This document shows, in pieces, positions 36,301-47,140 of a stretch of DNA of 64,000 nt. Both the position numbers and the translations under genes were made by a program. The notes under the pieces are model-generated. The model made no database searches and was not told the origin of the DNA. It saw only the letters and a program-made list of their open reading frames with translations. Source of the stretch: Bactrocera neohumeralis (taxonomy: Eukaryota > Arthropoda > Insecta > Diptera > Tephritidae); assembly GCF_024586455.1 (NCBI RefSeq), contig NC_065922.1, forward strand, positions 14,814,089 through 14,878,088, written 5' to 3'. Each line of letters starts with the position of its first letter. Position 1 is the first letter of the stretch.

Positions 36301-39300
36301 GTTTATTGTGCCCAATCGAGGTCCAACCTAAGTTTAGTAGTGGTATTACACTCGCCTAGATCTAGAAGTGTATGCTTGAACCTGAAGAAGCAAAGTTGAA
36401 CCACACAGCGTTATTTAAGTCTCAAAGAAATTGATTCTAAAGAATATGTCTTTGATCTCTTTAGTGAGCTTCACTAAAATTTTAGTATGGCTCGTATCAA
36501 ATCTAAATTTTATGGGGAACCCAAGCTGATGAATAACCCCAATTCTTGTGACTCTCGGCTGTCATTGCAATTCTGCAGATCTAAGCTCTATCAGATCAAA
36601 TTTTCATAAAAAAGCTTAGATTGATAAATATCCCTAATTTACAATCCTCTTCGACATTGCTGAGGCCTCAATTTTATCTAACTTGAGAAATCCACACCCA
36701 GCTCAGTCTGATAAAGGACTGAGCTTTACCAAATTGGTATCAGACTAACCACGTTTTTGAGATTTTAGCTTTTGACCTAGAATTTACCAAGAACTCAAAC
36801 TGACGAATAGTTCGCTCTGCGCTTTCTCCTTGTTATTTTCAAGCCGTGGGTCCATTTGGACCAAATTTTTGATAGAATTCTAGTCTAGATAAGCCTACCT
36901 TCATCCAATATTTTGGCGTTGACTAAAATCGGTCGTAAATTTGGTAGACAAAATTTAACCACTAGTATATCATTGACCCTGAATCTATGCGTCTACCTTC
37001 AAACCCAAATTAGTCCAGATATTGACTGCATAAAAGTCCAAACTCTCGACTCACTTTAATGCTCATTTGCTCCATATCCTCCTGCAGATTTGTGGGATTC
37101 GCCTCCTCGGATCCTTGAATGTAAACTGAAATAAAGTCGACTTCGGTTGAAAAACGTCCATAACCTCAAATTTCAGTATCAATAACTTCAATGCTGCTTC
37201 GTTCTAAGAAACCCCGCTTCATAATTCTTATAATGACCATTCGAATAACTCGCTTACTTTCGATTTTTACTTGCAGGATATCCAATACGAATTCCATAGC
37301 AATCTGGATCATGGTGACGATGATGAATTGGACTCACCATCCAATGTGAATATCGATGGCGACGAAGACGAAGACGACGAGGACGAAGAAGATGACGACG
37401 ACGATGATGATGACGGCTTAATGGGTGTAGATATGGATGGTATACAGCCACAACAACACCACCATCAATTACAACAACAACATAACAACCAAATGCGTCA
37501 ACTGCAAACAACAATACAACAACGCAACAATCAGCGTGAAACACAAATACATTTGCAAACATCACCAACACCCACACTGTATCGTCAACAACAGTCGCAA
37601 CAACAACAACAACAACAACAACAGCAACAATATTTGCAGCAGCAGCCATCGCAACCGTTGCAAACTCCTCAGGACTCACGTCAAAGGAAAACACACTCGC
37701 AACGTCAGCAACAACAACTCAATAACAGTAGCAATAATAGCAACAGCAATAGCAACAACTATAACAATTCGACAAATGCACATCGGCGCCGCTTTACCGC
37801 TAGTCCATTGATGCGCGACTTCGACTTCTTTTTGGACTCGGCCAGTCGCAGCAGCGGCGAACAATTGGATCAGCAAGATGGTGTTAATCATAATCAACTG
37901 GACACACCGGGTACTTACCGTTATTCGCCAGAGACAACGGACTACGATTCGAATTGCGGCGATTTGGACAGTAAGTCATAGGTTATAAAAGAACTGTTAA
38001 TTATTGTTGTTCTAGCACCATAAGATCATCTCCTGATAGTTTTGGCGGTTGTCGATCTATATGACAGGATATAAATACGTCTACAGTCCATTTAATTTGG
38101 ACGAACTTAAGGAGAAAGGTCTGATCCGATACCGTACTCAGATCCCTAATTCCTGTATCCCGATGCTTAGGTCGAACTTCTGATGAAATGTCGACCGTGG
38201 GTCGTCTGATCCGAGACTTCGCTGAAATGTCGATCGTGGGCCATCTGACCTGAAATCGACACCCATCTCCCGGTTCCAAGCTCCTGAACTTCGATACTTA
38301 GGTCTAACTTTCGATAGTGAGTCAATCCGAGACCGTATCCCGATCCCTAGCGGCTGCCTCCAGATGCTTGGGTCGGATTTCTGATGAAAGTTCGATTGAA
38401 GATCATCTGATCCGAGACCGATTCCCTACTCCCGATTCTTAGCTCCTGTATCACGATGCTTAGGTCTAACTTCAAGAAAAAGTTAGATGGTGGGTCATCT
38501 GATCTGAGACCGTAACCCGATGCTTAGCGTCTGTACAAAAGCCTATCTCCTGTATCTTGGTGCTTAGGTCTAACTTCAAGAAAAAGTTCGATAGTGAGTC
38601 ATCTGATCCGAGACCATACCCCGATGCCTAGCGCCTGTACCCGGATGCTTAGTGGGCAACTGGCAAGATCTTGTCAAATTTAGACAGTTATTTAAAAACT
38701 TCTAACTTTTCACGAAGCCTCGGGACCGCATGAATTTTATTCCATTGTCTTTATGTGATAGCCTTTTGGAATATACTACCATTCTATTCACTTTACAGGT
38801 CTCTCCGGTGAAATCAATGGCGTTTCGACATCTTGCTCCAACTACACAAAATATTATGCCTCCAGCATGCCGGTACTTGAGGATGGCTTATCGTCGGGTC
38901 ACACCTCCGACACGGAGAACCAAAATAATCTCAACAATAATTTGCAGCAACCGAGTGCCGCGATACATCACAACCCCATCGGCAGTGGTGGCATATCGAT
39001 GTTGATGGATATGAAACGTTTGTCCACCAACAACAGTATAAATAGCATGAATAATCTCACCATCTCGACAACCGATGGCGGTGGTGGTGGTGTTGGCGGC
39101 GAGCCGCGTAACAACTCAATATCGTCGAATATTATGCACGATACGACATATTTGCATAAAAACGATAGTCCCACATCGGCACTGGGTATGCACGAGGATT
39201 CTGGACGCGAGTCGGTGCGTTCGAGCACGAAGCGTGATGGACGCGAACGCGAGCTGCTCGGTCAGAGTCCAACCAGCAACAGCAATAATAAAGTATTCAA

Positions 39301-42300
39301 GAATATCGATCCCGAGTTGGACTCACTTTACTCGATAAGTATGACTTATGCATGTTTTTCCACCCATTTAAATTGAGGCTGTATACTAAAATCATATTTT
39401 TTCACATAACCGCAGGTATTTTCCATCGTCCCGACATGGTGCAGATGACGCCACCACCACCGGCACCCGCACCGCACCGCAAACCGAACATACTCAGTCC
39501 GGAGCCGGAGATACTACAGCCCACGCCCTACAAAGACAACAACTCGCACGGAGCGCCACCGCCGAGCACCACATCGCCCATAAATGCACTGGGCACAGCG
39601 CTCGGCTCTAACAGCGGTAGCGGCGTCACATCGGTGGCCTCGGCCATCAGCTCAACACTCAACCGCAACAAACTACACAGCGCACAGCATCAGAGCGGCA
39701 GCAGCAATGCACCGTCGGTGCTGAGCAATGCGCTACGCGCCACCAACCAATCGCACACGCAAACACAACTGCTGCCAACCACGCAAACGTTGTCATCCAC
39801 ACAGTCACAGTCACAGTCACAATCGCAAACGCAATCACAACCGCCACCACCACCCATACCCGAACGCAGCATGCCGCGTACGCCTTCGCCTGTGATGAAC
39901 TCGCCCGTTTGGCTGCCACGCCATTTGGATAATAGCGCCAACAAAAGTCTGCTCGCCTCCTCGCCGGGACATCATTCGAAGAATTTGAGCGCCGACGAAG
40001 ATGATGTCGACACCGATCTCGAGACGGATCGCCTGCTTGGCCATCAACGGCTCGACGATCAGGGTTACTATGATGAAAACAAGTCGTGGGAGTCGCGCAA
40101 GCCACGCTCCTCGTTGCTCTCGAAAATCTCGCCCAAACAAATGGCGAGCACCAAGACACGCAACGGCTACAATGCCTTGCTCTCGACCATGCCCGAAATC
40201 CCACCGCCAATACCACCGAAGAATTCCACTAGCAAATTGCTCGACATTGACGGTTCCATGTCGTCGTCGGAGCACAGCGACAAGTCGCCGCTGAAGTCCA
40301 TCGATGTGCAAGACTGCGTCGTGGGTATGGGCAGTCCGGGCGGCTCCGATGGCTCCGCCTGCATCAGCGCTAACTCGAAGAAAGAACTCGATTTGTCGAC
40401 GATCAACTCAAATGGCTTGGCGAATAGCGGCGGCAGCAACAGTGGCAGCGGCAGCGGCAGTGGTAGCGGTACTGGTAGTGGTGGTGTTGGTGTTGGTGGT
40501 GGCATCGGCCTCCTTGGCACCGGCAATGCGAACGGCAATGTTGGCGGCAACGTCAGTGGCAATGGCAGCGGTGTCGGTGTGGGCGGCGGTGGCAGTGGTG
40601 GCGGCGGTCACAGCAGCTCCGCTGGCTCCAATAGCACCAGTGGCGAGAAAAAAGTCAAAAAGAGTAAGAACAAAGAAGGTAAATGTATTGGGTTTATCTT
40701 CGCGCAAGTAGTGTCGTTATGCCAATTTTAGTCAACGTTGTTGTTGTTACTATTAGAATAGCATTGTTGTAAATGGGCGTGCAGCAGCCGCGCGAGTTCA
40801 ATTATTAGTTAGAAGCGCTGAAATTTGCCGAAGTATCCGAAGTAGCCGAGTCGCTCGCGCCGCTGCCGAACACTGCAAATGAGTTCGTGTAGAGTTTCCG
40901 ATAATTTTCATCAAAATTGCATCAAACAAATTGTTGTAGTAGTCTCGATATATAGTATATTTTTCCAAATTCTCTGGTATGTTCGTATATGTTATTTTTG
41001 TTCGTTTGTTTCGAAGTTCGTTGGTAGTGTTCGTGTTTGACCGAGTGACGCCCATTTGCAGTTGTTATTTTTTAATTTGTACAACACGATCGATCGTCGA
41101 TTTTCTATTTCAACTACATTCTTCTAGTACAACTGAGATATTTTCAACATTCTGCTAATCTGTGATAACTCTTTATTTTTGCATGCGTTCCGTTACGTTT
41201 CGTTTTCTGACGAACAAAAAATAAACAAAAACAAACAATTATGTAAAACTGCTTTCAAACCGCCGCATACTTTGTAAGATAATATTTCTAAATGTTTTTT
41301 ATATTATATACATAGAAACTTATATACTTTTAGTGTAGTGACCGTGACGGCGATGGATGAGGGAGTAAGAAGAAAAAAGAAAAAAAATAGGAAAACTGTT
41401 AAATTTATTAGAGATTAAACTTTTGAAAATATATAATATTTAATTTTTGAATCGATTTTATATCAATAATCGACTATTTTAAACTATTAGTTCGATTTTC
41501 GATAAATATCGATTATTATCTAATTATTAGTTCGACTTTTTAATCAAAAGTATATCATACTAGTTTTTTGGTGATTTTTTTATCAATAATCCATAATCGA
41601 TTATTTGTAACTATTACTTCCAAAATCGATAAAAATCGTTTATTATCTGATTATTACTTAGACTTTTTAATCAGTAATAATAATTTTTGTCTGGACTAAA
41701 CGCTCAAATATAGATTATTGTCTAATTATTATATCGACTTTTTTAATCGATAATAATTTTCATCTCAAACAAACGTTCAAATCTGAAAATGTTGCAGTTT
41801 AGCATTATATTTTGACCGCCTACTAAGTAATCGATTATTATCTAATTATTATTTCGACTTTATTAATCGATAATTATTACATCTCAACTAAACGCTGGCA
41901 TCTCAAATTTTTGCACTTTAGCAATATGATTTTGACCGCCTACTGTAATCGATTATTATCTAATTATCGCCTACTAAGTAATCGATTAATTTTAACCACT
42001 ATTTCAACATTTGTAAACAATTGTAGATTTATTTATGAGGGATGCACCGCGACCTTTGGTCTATTGTGCCCTCCATGTAAACAATTACTCGACTTCATTA
42101 ATCGATAATAATGATATATTTATTTCAACTAAAGGCTCAAATCTTAAAATTAAGATAATTTTTAATGTCTACTAAGTAATCGATTATTTTTTAACTATTA
42201 TTTCGATTATTGGAAACGATTACTCGACTTCAGTTATCGATAATACTTTTTATCTCATTTAAACGTTCAAATCATCTACTTTTGCAGTTTTCCTTTATTA

Positions 42301-45300
42301 TTTTTTTTTTATGTTTTAGTGGTGTGTAATAATAATCGATTATTTTTTCAACTCTTTACTTTTTAATTGTAATCTGTTAGTCAACCGATTGACATTTTTA
42401 GCTAAGCACATTTTTTGAAAATCCAAACCGATTATTTTTGAATACGAACGCATGAAATGTTTGATTGATAAATTTAATCAGATAAACATCATAAAAATTT
42501 TAAAAATAAAAGTAATATTGAAAAAATCGATTATTTGAATTTATCGATAATTTTTAAAATGATCGAAGGATAAATCGGGTTTCTAAAAAATATAAAAAAG
42601 TAGCATATAATAATGAAAAAAAAATCGATTGCTTGTACGCACTGAACTTGTCGATAATTTTTAGAAATCGCTTGATTATGAATGATTTTGTAGTGTTTGC
42701 TTAATAATAAATTTTTAATCAGAATTAATTGGTTTAAAAAAGTAAAAAATATTGGATAAACGAAAATGGTTACGATATTTTTATAAATGGTTTAACTGCA
42801 TCATTAAATTTATCTACTTATCAATAGAAGATTGTATAAAAATTAATATGCTGAAAACATGGATATTTACTTTTCGAAAATTTGTTTACAATTAATTGTT
42901 TATCGTTTTTCGATAAATTTTTGAAATTAAATATTTATCATTTTTGAAATTAAAAAAAATAAATATAAAATATACAAAAAGACAATAACTTCTTCATTCG
43001 ATAAATTTTATAATTTATCTTTTCACATCTCTAATACAGTATGTAAGGGACTAACAGTCTTTCTTGTTAAAAACTCATTTTCGGCTTGAAATCAAAAAAA
43101 TATATATAATAGATAATAGATAATGTCATTAATCGAATTTAAACGGTCGATAATTTTTTTTTATGCATCAGTACACATCTAACATAGTATATGAATTAGT
43201 TATATAAGCATCAAAACGGTCCTTCTTGTTTGAGTTTATTTATTTTATTGTATTTTTTTCAAAGCCAAAATAAAGTGTAAGAAAATCAACCATCACTCCT
43301 ACTCGAAACATTGCGTCACGGTCACTTAGAATTGCTTTATATTAGAAACTTTGCTCTAATTAAATAAAAAATCAAAAAAAGTAGACAAAAATCTATAATT
43401 AGTTATTTAAATCTCTAACATAATGCCACTTTTGTCACCCGCTAACCTTAAACAAAAATCAACCCTGTTCAACAAAAATACGCATCCTCACACGCTCTCG
43501 ACCGAAAATAGGTGGCGCAGTGCTTATCGAGGGCGTACTCTTCCGCGCCAAGTATCTTGGTTCCACACAGCTGGTGTGTGAGGGCCAACCCACGAAGTCG
43601 ACGCGCATGATGCAAGCCGAAGAGGCGGTTTCACGCATTAAGGTGAGTCCTTACATCAATTTTTACCAACAAAAAAGTGTTTAATGGTAGTTTGAATTGG
43701 CTAGATCTTGCTAATCATGAGTACATTAAATATGCATGATGTAAATTTTTAGACCAACAAAATCGAAGACTAAGTATTTTGTGTAATTTATTGAAATATT
43801 TATCGTAGTTTTTAAGTAAGAGCTTGTTAAAATAGTAAGGGGCTATAAACTTCCTTATAAACTTAGGTTAGGTTAATATGGTAGGCCAATGAGCCACGCA
43901 TAGACCAGTTTTGGTCCTTTGCGATATCATATGGAGTTCAATTACTAGTTCAATGAGGCGTAATCAGCCTTTAAGATGTATGCGCTTAAGGCGAATTCTA
44001 ACAGAATCTGTGGCCTAACAGATCCGAACTCAAACATATCAAGTACAGAAAAGTACTGAAGTGACGAATCGAAAACGACTACTCCATCTGATTCCCATTT
44101 CTTCATTCTCTGATTGGAATTCAGCGAAAACTTTTCTTCATACCTTGGTTATTGGAAATGAATATTTTATAGGCGAACATATGTATGTACGTATTCAGAC
44201 TAATCCAGTTAGGCTCCCTAAGTACAACAATTCAAGAAATTTTTAAAAACATATGATATTTTCACAGTAAGAGCTTCTTGCCATAAGAATTTTGACCTAT
44301 TCAAATTCCCACTTCGACGTATTTCCGATAACGATCCTTAAGAAGCCGCTATATCTCTTGGCGGTACCAGCTGGTTCTCTATAGTCTTGAGGAGAACACT
44401 TTTAGGGTCAGAAAGTTTAAGGCACAGACTTTGACCATCTTTGTTTTATGCAAGACGACGTCTCATGCTAAGCAGTCCGATTACACGGACCGCAGCCACC
44501 AGGGCACCGTTAATCGTTGACCCCGGCACGTCGACTTAAAGCTTTTTGACGTTTTTGTGGAAGCTCTTGGAGAACGGTCGGAATATGAAAACGGTCGGCC
44601 AATATGAAACAAGCAATGTGTGAAATAGAGCCAGAACCCATCGCTAGGCTTCCCAGAGTTTACGAGAGCATACTCAGAGTTTCCGAATGAATTAAATATT
44701 AATATTTACTTATTTTATTTATTAAGGCCAGGAAATATTACTTCCAAAAATACCATGAAATATATAGTATATTAATTTTAAGTCGGAACCAATATGATCT
44801 TATTATTCAAGTAAAAATTATTCTAAAAAATGTGTTAGTCCCGTTATATTCTTTGAAACTGGCGAACATTTGTTCTAAACATGTAATATGTATGTAACAT
44901 TGAATATGCTTTGTATTTTCATGAACATTCTTCTTTGCTCTGCGGGACCAACTAAAGGCCCTGGTAAGTATTCGACTCATTTGTCACGCCATCTCTTGCT
45001 TTAAAAAAACTAGTAAATAAAGTAATTTGCTCGCATTTCTTTACCCCTTTGACCACTCTATATACGATACTAATTTGTACCTTTGTACGCTCAATTTTCA
45101 GGCACCCGACGGCGATGTACAGCCCAGCACCGAGGTGGATCTCTTCATATCAACCGAGAAGATAATGGTACTCAACACCGACCTCAAGGAGATCATGATG
45201 GATCATGCGCTGCGCACCATCTCCTACATAGCGGATATTGGCGATCTGGTGGTGCTGATGGCGCGACGTCGTTTCGTGCCGCAGGACATTGACGATGCGC

Positions 45301-47140
45301 CCAAACCGAATCGTACACCGAAAATGATCTGTCACGTCTTCGAGAGTGATGAGGCGCAATTTATCGCACAATCAATTGGACAGGCCTTCCAGGTGGCCTA
45401 CATGGAGTTCCTGAAAGCGAACGGAATTGAGGATCATAGCTTTGTCAAGGAAATGGACTATCAGGAGGTGCTCAACAGTCAGGAAATCTTCGGCGATGAA
45501 CTGGAGATATTCGCCAAGAAGGAACTACAAAAGGAGGTCGTAGTACCAAAGGCTAAAGGCGAAATCTTGGGTGTGGTCATTGTGGAGAGCGGTTGGGGTT
45601 CAATGTTGCCCACGGTGGTCATAGCGAATCTCATGTCGTCCGGTGCGGCGGCGCGTTGTGGTCAATTGAATATTGGTGATCAGCTGATTGCCATTAATGG
45701 CCTGAGTTTGGTGGGGCTGCCGCTTTCCACGTGTCAGACGTACATAAAGAATACGAAAAACCAGACTGTGGTGAAGTTTACAGTGGTGCCGTGCGCACCT
45801 GTGGTCGAGGTGAAGATCAAGCGACCCAACACCAAGTACCAATTGGGTTTCAGCGTACAAAATGGTGTGGTGAGTGGCGTGCAGAAAATTTTATATGAAG
45901 TTCGGCAATTAGTGCGAAGTTTTTAATTTATTTTTTACCGTTACAGATTTGCAGCTTGCTGCGTGGCGGCATCGCTGAGCGTGGTGGTGTGCGCGTGGGT
46001 CATCGCATTATTGAAATCAATAATCAAAGTGTGGTGGCGGTGCCACATGAGAAGATCGTCAATTTGCTGGCGACGTCAGTGGGCGAGGTGAGCGAGTTAT
46101 TATGCAGAATAGTTTAAGGACTCAAAATCATACGAACTTTTAACTAACACGATTTTCCACGAAACTGATCTTATTTATTTTTCGAAAAAATTCACGTCGA
46201 AAAATATTAGTTTAATTGCACTGGAAGAGATTTCAATGAGAGAAAGTTGCCATCTGTTCTGAAAATTTGAAGTCAAAAAATTTATGAGGAAGTATTACAA
46301 ATTGATGAGATTTAAGAAAGCTCCCAATTGTAAACTATTTTTGCGCTAGGATTGCCATCTAATTGAAATTTATATATCGTGATGTGTAACCACCTGTTTC
46401 AACATTTTAAGTTACAAAATTCTTACAAATTCGATTTTACTATATTGGTACCAAACTTAACAAGTGATTTTTTGTGAAGAGTTACCACCTGTTTCATTTA
46501 GGTTGTAAAGATAATTTCATAATCATAATAACATGGGTATATTGTGTTATATGGGTATAAAATTAAAGAGCGTTAAAGAACCTTGCTAATGAAAATATTT
46601 TTTGGAAGAGTTGCCAGCTGTTTTAAAATCAATTTAAAAATTAAAAAAAATTAAAATTAAAATAAATAAATAAAAATAAGCAAAACAAAAAGTAAAGACA
46701 TGCATATTTTTAGGAAGGGTTGCCACCTGGTTTAAAATCAAATATTAAAAAAAAAATAAAAATTAATTAAAATATTAAAATTAAAACAAATAAACAAATG
46801 AATAAAATAAAAAATTTAAACAAATTTAAAAACTGTTAAAAAAGTATAGGAAAAAATAAACAAAACAAAAAAAAATAAAAATAAAAGGCAAATAAAAAAA
46901 TAAACAAAAAAGTTGGCATACTCAAAAAGGAATTTATGTATATTTGATATACATACATACAATGTACGTTGCAGTTTATAAACACTTCCCTTTTTTATAA
47001 AGCTTTCGTATCATTCCTTTCATATTTTTCGTCATATAAGATATCACTTAATTCGTTTTTCTTTGCAGATTCTAATGAAAACAATGCCGACATCAATGTT
47101 CCGATTACTTACCGGCCAGGAGAATCCAATTTATATTTAA
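30844..47140 (+). CDS. X11Lbeta: X11/Mint-family PTB-PDZ adaptor, X11Lbeta orthologue (11 coding exons)
   Basis: Adaptor of the X11/Mint (APBA) family, known to bind the cytoplasmic tails of APP-like membrane proteins and act in neuronal membrane trafficking. Exons: 30844-33358, 34967-35260, 35329-35624, 35706-36209, 37277-37970, 38799-39338, 39416-40678, 43512-43642, 45102-45869, 45947-46087 and 47069-47140. All junctions are GT-AG and in phase; the sum is 7,218 bases, or 2,405 codons plus stop. Residues 1-2035 are low-complexity (polyQ, acidic, RE-rich, Pro-rich). The PTB domain spans about 2036-2187, PDZ1 about 2231-2312 and PDZ2 about 2318-2395. The tail ends NPIYI, like the autoinhibitory Tyr-Ile tail of Mints. 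X11L is the alternative name, but the stx neighbour favours X11Lbeta. The start codon is the least certain point: the frame is open upstream and a 5' exon could exist. Confidence 0.88.
33359..34966 (+). other. X11Lbeta: X11Lbeta intron 1, with GTTGCCACCT-motif array
   Basis: GTGAGT donor and TTGCAG acceptor. From about 33990 to 34800 the motif GTTGCCACCT (or a one-base variant) recurs eight times, near 33997, 34114, 34233, 34340, 34472, 34570, 34668 and 34786, a spacing of roughly 95-130 bases. Each is preceded by AATAGA-like text and followed by A-rich text. The same motif recurs in intron 10 and at 52.8-53.7 kb. Confidence 0.75.
34967..35260 (+). CDS. X11Lbeta: X11Lbeta coding exon 2
   Basis: Enters in phase 1 and leaves in phase 1. 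It encodes NLRVTTDTSAPTISP, a short polyQ run, then KDHPKRYLDRSSYTMRAVET. The last text is RHGII before the G|GTGAGT donor. Continuity with exons 1 and 3 is forced by phase and by stops in the intron frames. Confidence 0.85.
35329..35624 (+). CDS. X11Lbeta: X11Lbeta coding exon 3
   Basis: Follows a 68-base intron with ATGCAG acceptor. It encodes EYEGSPRRIGGQAVVVVPAG, an acidic Glu/Ala stretch, a glycine run and YPARPGFPQ before CAG|GTAAAG. It ends in phase 0. Confidence 0.85.
35625..35705 (+). other. X11Lbeta: X11Lbeta intron 3, 81 bases, stop-free and in frame
   Basis: Donor GTAAAG and acceptor TTGCAG are good, but the intron is exactly 27 codons long and has no in-frame stop, so its retention would insert 27 residues (beginning VKHYYYKAPSTSF) without breaking the protein. 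Annotation pipelines may merge exons 3 and 4 here. I treat it as an intron because of the strong sites and the pyrimidine-rich 3' part. Confidence 0.65.
35706..36209 (+). CDS. X11Lbeta: X11Lbeta coding exon 4
   Basis: 168 codons, phase 0 at both ends. It starts RIISPPRESTPPIVLLSHSN, has a short polyQ run, and ends with the compositionally normal segment FDYLYEFSETRKVLEEFFKC and GSDVDSV. That segment looks constrained, unlike the surrounding low-complexity text, and is a good probe for orthology. Donor is GTT|GTAAGT. Confidence 0.85.
36210..37276 (+). other. X11Lbeta: X11Lbeta intron 4
   Basis: No array here. A 33-base segment at 36281-36313 (centre GCGACCTTAGGTTTATTGTG) matches 42039-42071 in intron 7 at 27 of 33 positions. 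The frame from exon 4 runs open to 36359 before a stop, so a read-through transcript would add about 49 residues. Confidence 0.75.
37277..37970 (+). CDS. X11Lbeta: X11Lbeta coding exon 5
   Basis: Enters in phase 0, leaves in phase 1. It starts DIQYEFHSNLDHGDDDELDS, followed by a long Asp/Glu tract (37360-37415), His/Gln-rich text and a polyQ tract near 37597-37630. It ends with RFTASPLMRDFDFFLDSASR and PETTDYDSNCGDLD, which look constrained. Donor is ACA|GTAAGT. Confidence 0.87.
37971..38798 (+). other. X11Lbeta: X11Lbeta intron 5, with ~100-bp degenerate repeats
   Basis: From about 38070 to 38660, GATGCTTAGGTCTAACTTC-like and TCATCTGATCCGAGACCGTA-like boxes alternate. The GCTTAGG box occurs near 38164, 38289 (variant), 38365 (variant), 38456, 38560 and 38645. 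The array is richer in GC than other introns of the gene and encodes nothing. Confidence 0.75.
38799..39338 (+). CDS. X11Lbeta: X11Lbeta coding exon 6
   Basis: Phase 1 to phase 1. It encodes SLSGEINGVSTSCSNYTKYY, ASSMPVLEDGLSSGHTSDTE and a glycine run, and ends NIDPELDSLYSI. The donor is ATAA|GTATGA, weaker than the others, before a 77-base intron. Confidence 0.85.
39416..40678 (+). CDS. X11Lbeta: X11Lbeta coding exon 7
   Basis: 420 codons and a fraction. It starts SIFHRPDMVQMTPPPPAPAP. Proline-rich motifs PPPPIPERSMPRTPSP and EIPPPIPPKNS are candidate SH3 ligands. SQSQSQ and GSGSG repeats follow, and it ends KKVKKSKNKEG with donor AAG|GTAAAT. Long open frames on the opposite strand (for example 39659-40216) are by-products of GC-rich synonymous sites. 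Confidence 0.87.
40679..43511 (+). other. X11Lbeta: X11Lbeta intron 7, with GC-rich island and ATCGAT-rich array
   Basis: A GC-richer island lies at about 40770-40900. From about 41450 to 42360 the palindrome ATCGAT occurs at least a dozen times in contexts such as TAATCGATTATTATCTAATT and TTAATCGATAATA, in loose ~100-base units. Degraded ATCGATAATTT text continues to about 43150. The acceptor is AAAATAG before GTGGCGCAG. Confidence 0.75.
43512..43642 (+). CDS. X11Lbeta: X11Lbeta coding exon 8 (start of PTB domain)
   Basis: Encodes GGAVLIEGVLFRAKYLGSTQ and then MMQAEEAVSRIK. FRAKYLGSTQL and RMMQAEEAVSRIK are the first strand and helix of the Mint PTB domain, nearly unchanged from mammals. 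It ends in phase 0 at AAG|GTGAGT. Confidence 0.93.
43643..45101 (+). other. X11Lbeta: X11Lbeta intron 8, with candidate 6-base microexon
   Basis: At 44958-44963 the hexamer GCCCTG lies between AACTAAAG and GTAAGT, behind a pyrimidine-rich stretch. If spliced in, it would add Ala-Leu in frame at the PTB position where vertebrate Mints have an alternative cassette. A GGTTAGGTTA word near 43866 and GC-richer text at 44440-44640 may be retroposon fragments; they are too short or too diverged to classify. Confidence 0.6.
45102..45869 (+). CDS. X11Lbeta: X11Lbeta coding exon 9 (PTB, PDZ1, start of PDZ2)
   Basis: 256 codons, phase 0 at both ends. STEVDLFISTEKIMVLNTD, LRTISYIADIGDLVVLMARR and MICHVFESDEAQFIAQSIGQ complete the PTB domain. 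GEILGVVIVESGWGSMLPTV begins PDZ1, which continues GQLNIGDQLIAINGLSLVGL. PDZ2 starts near VEVKIKRPNTKYQLGFSVQN. The donor is GTG|GTGAGT. Confidence 0.96.
45947..46087 (+). CDS. X11Lbeta: X11Lbeta coding exon 10 (PDZ2)
   Basis: 47 codons following a 77-base intron: ICSLLRGGIAERGGVRVGHR, IIEINNQSVVAVPHEKIVNL, LATSVGE. This is the core of the second PDZ domain and is almost identical to animal Mints. Confidence 0.96.
46088..47068 (+). other. X11Lbeta: X11Lbeta intron 10, with GTTGCCACCT-like motifs
   Basis: Variants of the GTTGCCACCTGTT motif occur near 46246, 46351, 46389, 46486, 46610 and 46718. The 3' part is a run of A-rich AAATAAA words. Confidence 0.7.
47069..47140 (+). CDS. X11Lbeta: X11Lbeta coding exon 11 (C terminus)
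   Basis: 23 codons and TAA: ILMKTMPTSMFRLLTGQENP then IYI. The text MKTMP..M.RLLTGQE..IYI is the conserved end of Mint proteins. The longer open frame here in another phase (starting near 46969) is an artefact of the intron. Confidence 0.95.
   Translation: MLMKTMPTSMFRLLTGQENPIYI

Noticed and set aside
39659..40562. Long minus-strand open frames opposite X11Lbeta exon 7
   Set aside because: They lie antisense to a phase-verified coding exon with GC-rich third positions and contain no domain.
40304..40711. Plus-strand alternative-frame ORF of Ala/Val-rich text in exon 7
   Set aside because: It is the shifted translation of the Gly/Ser repeat in the true frame.
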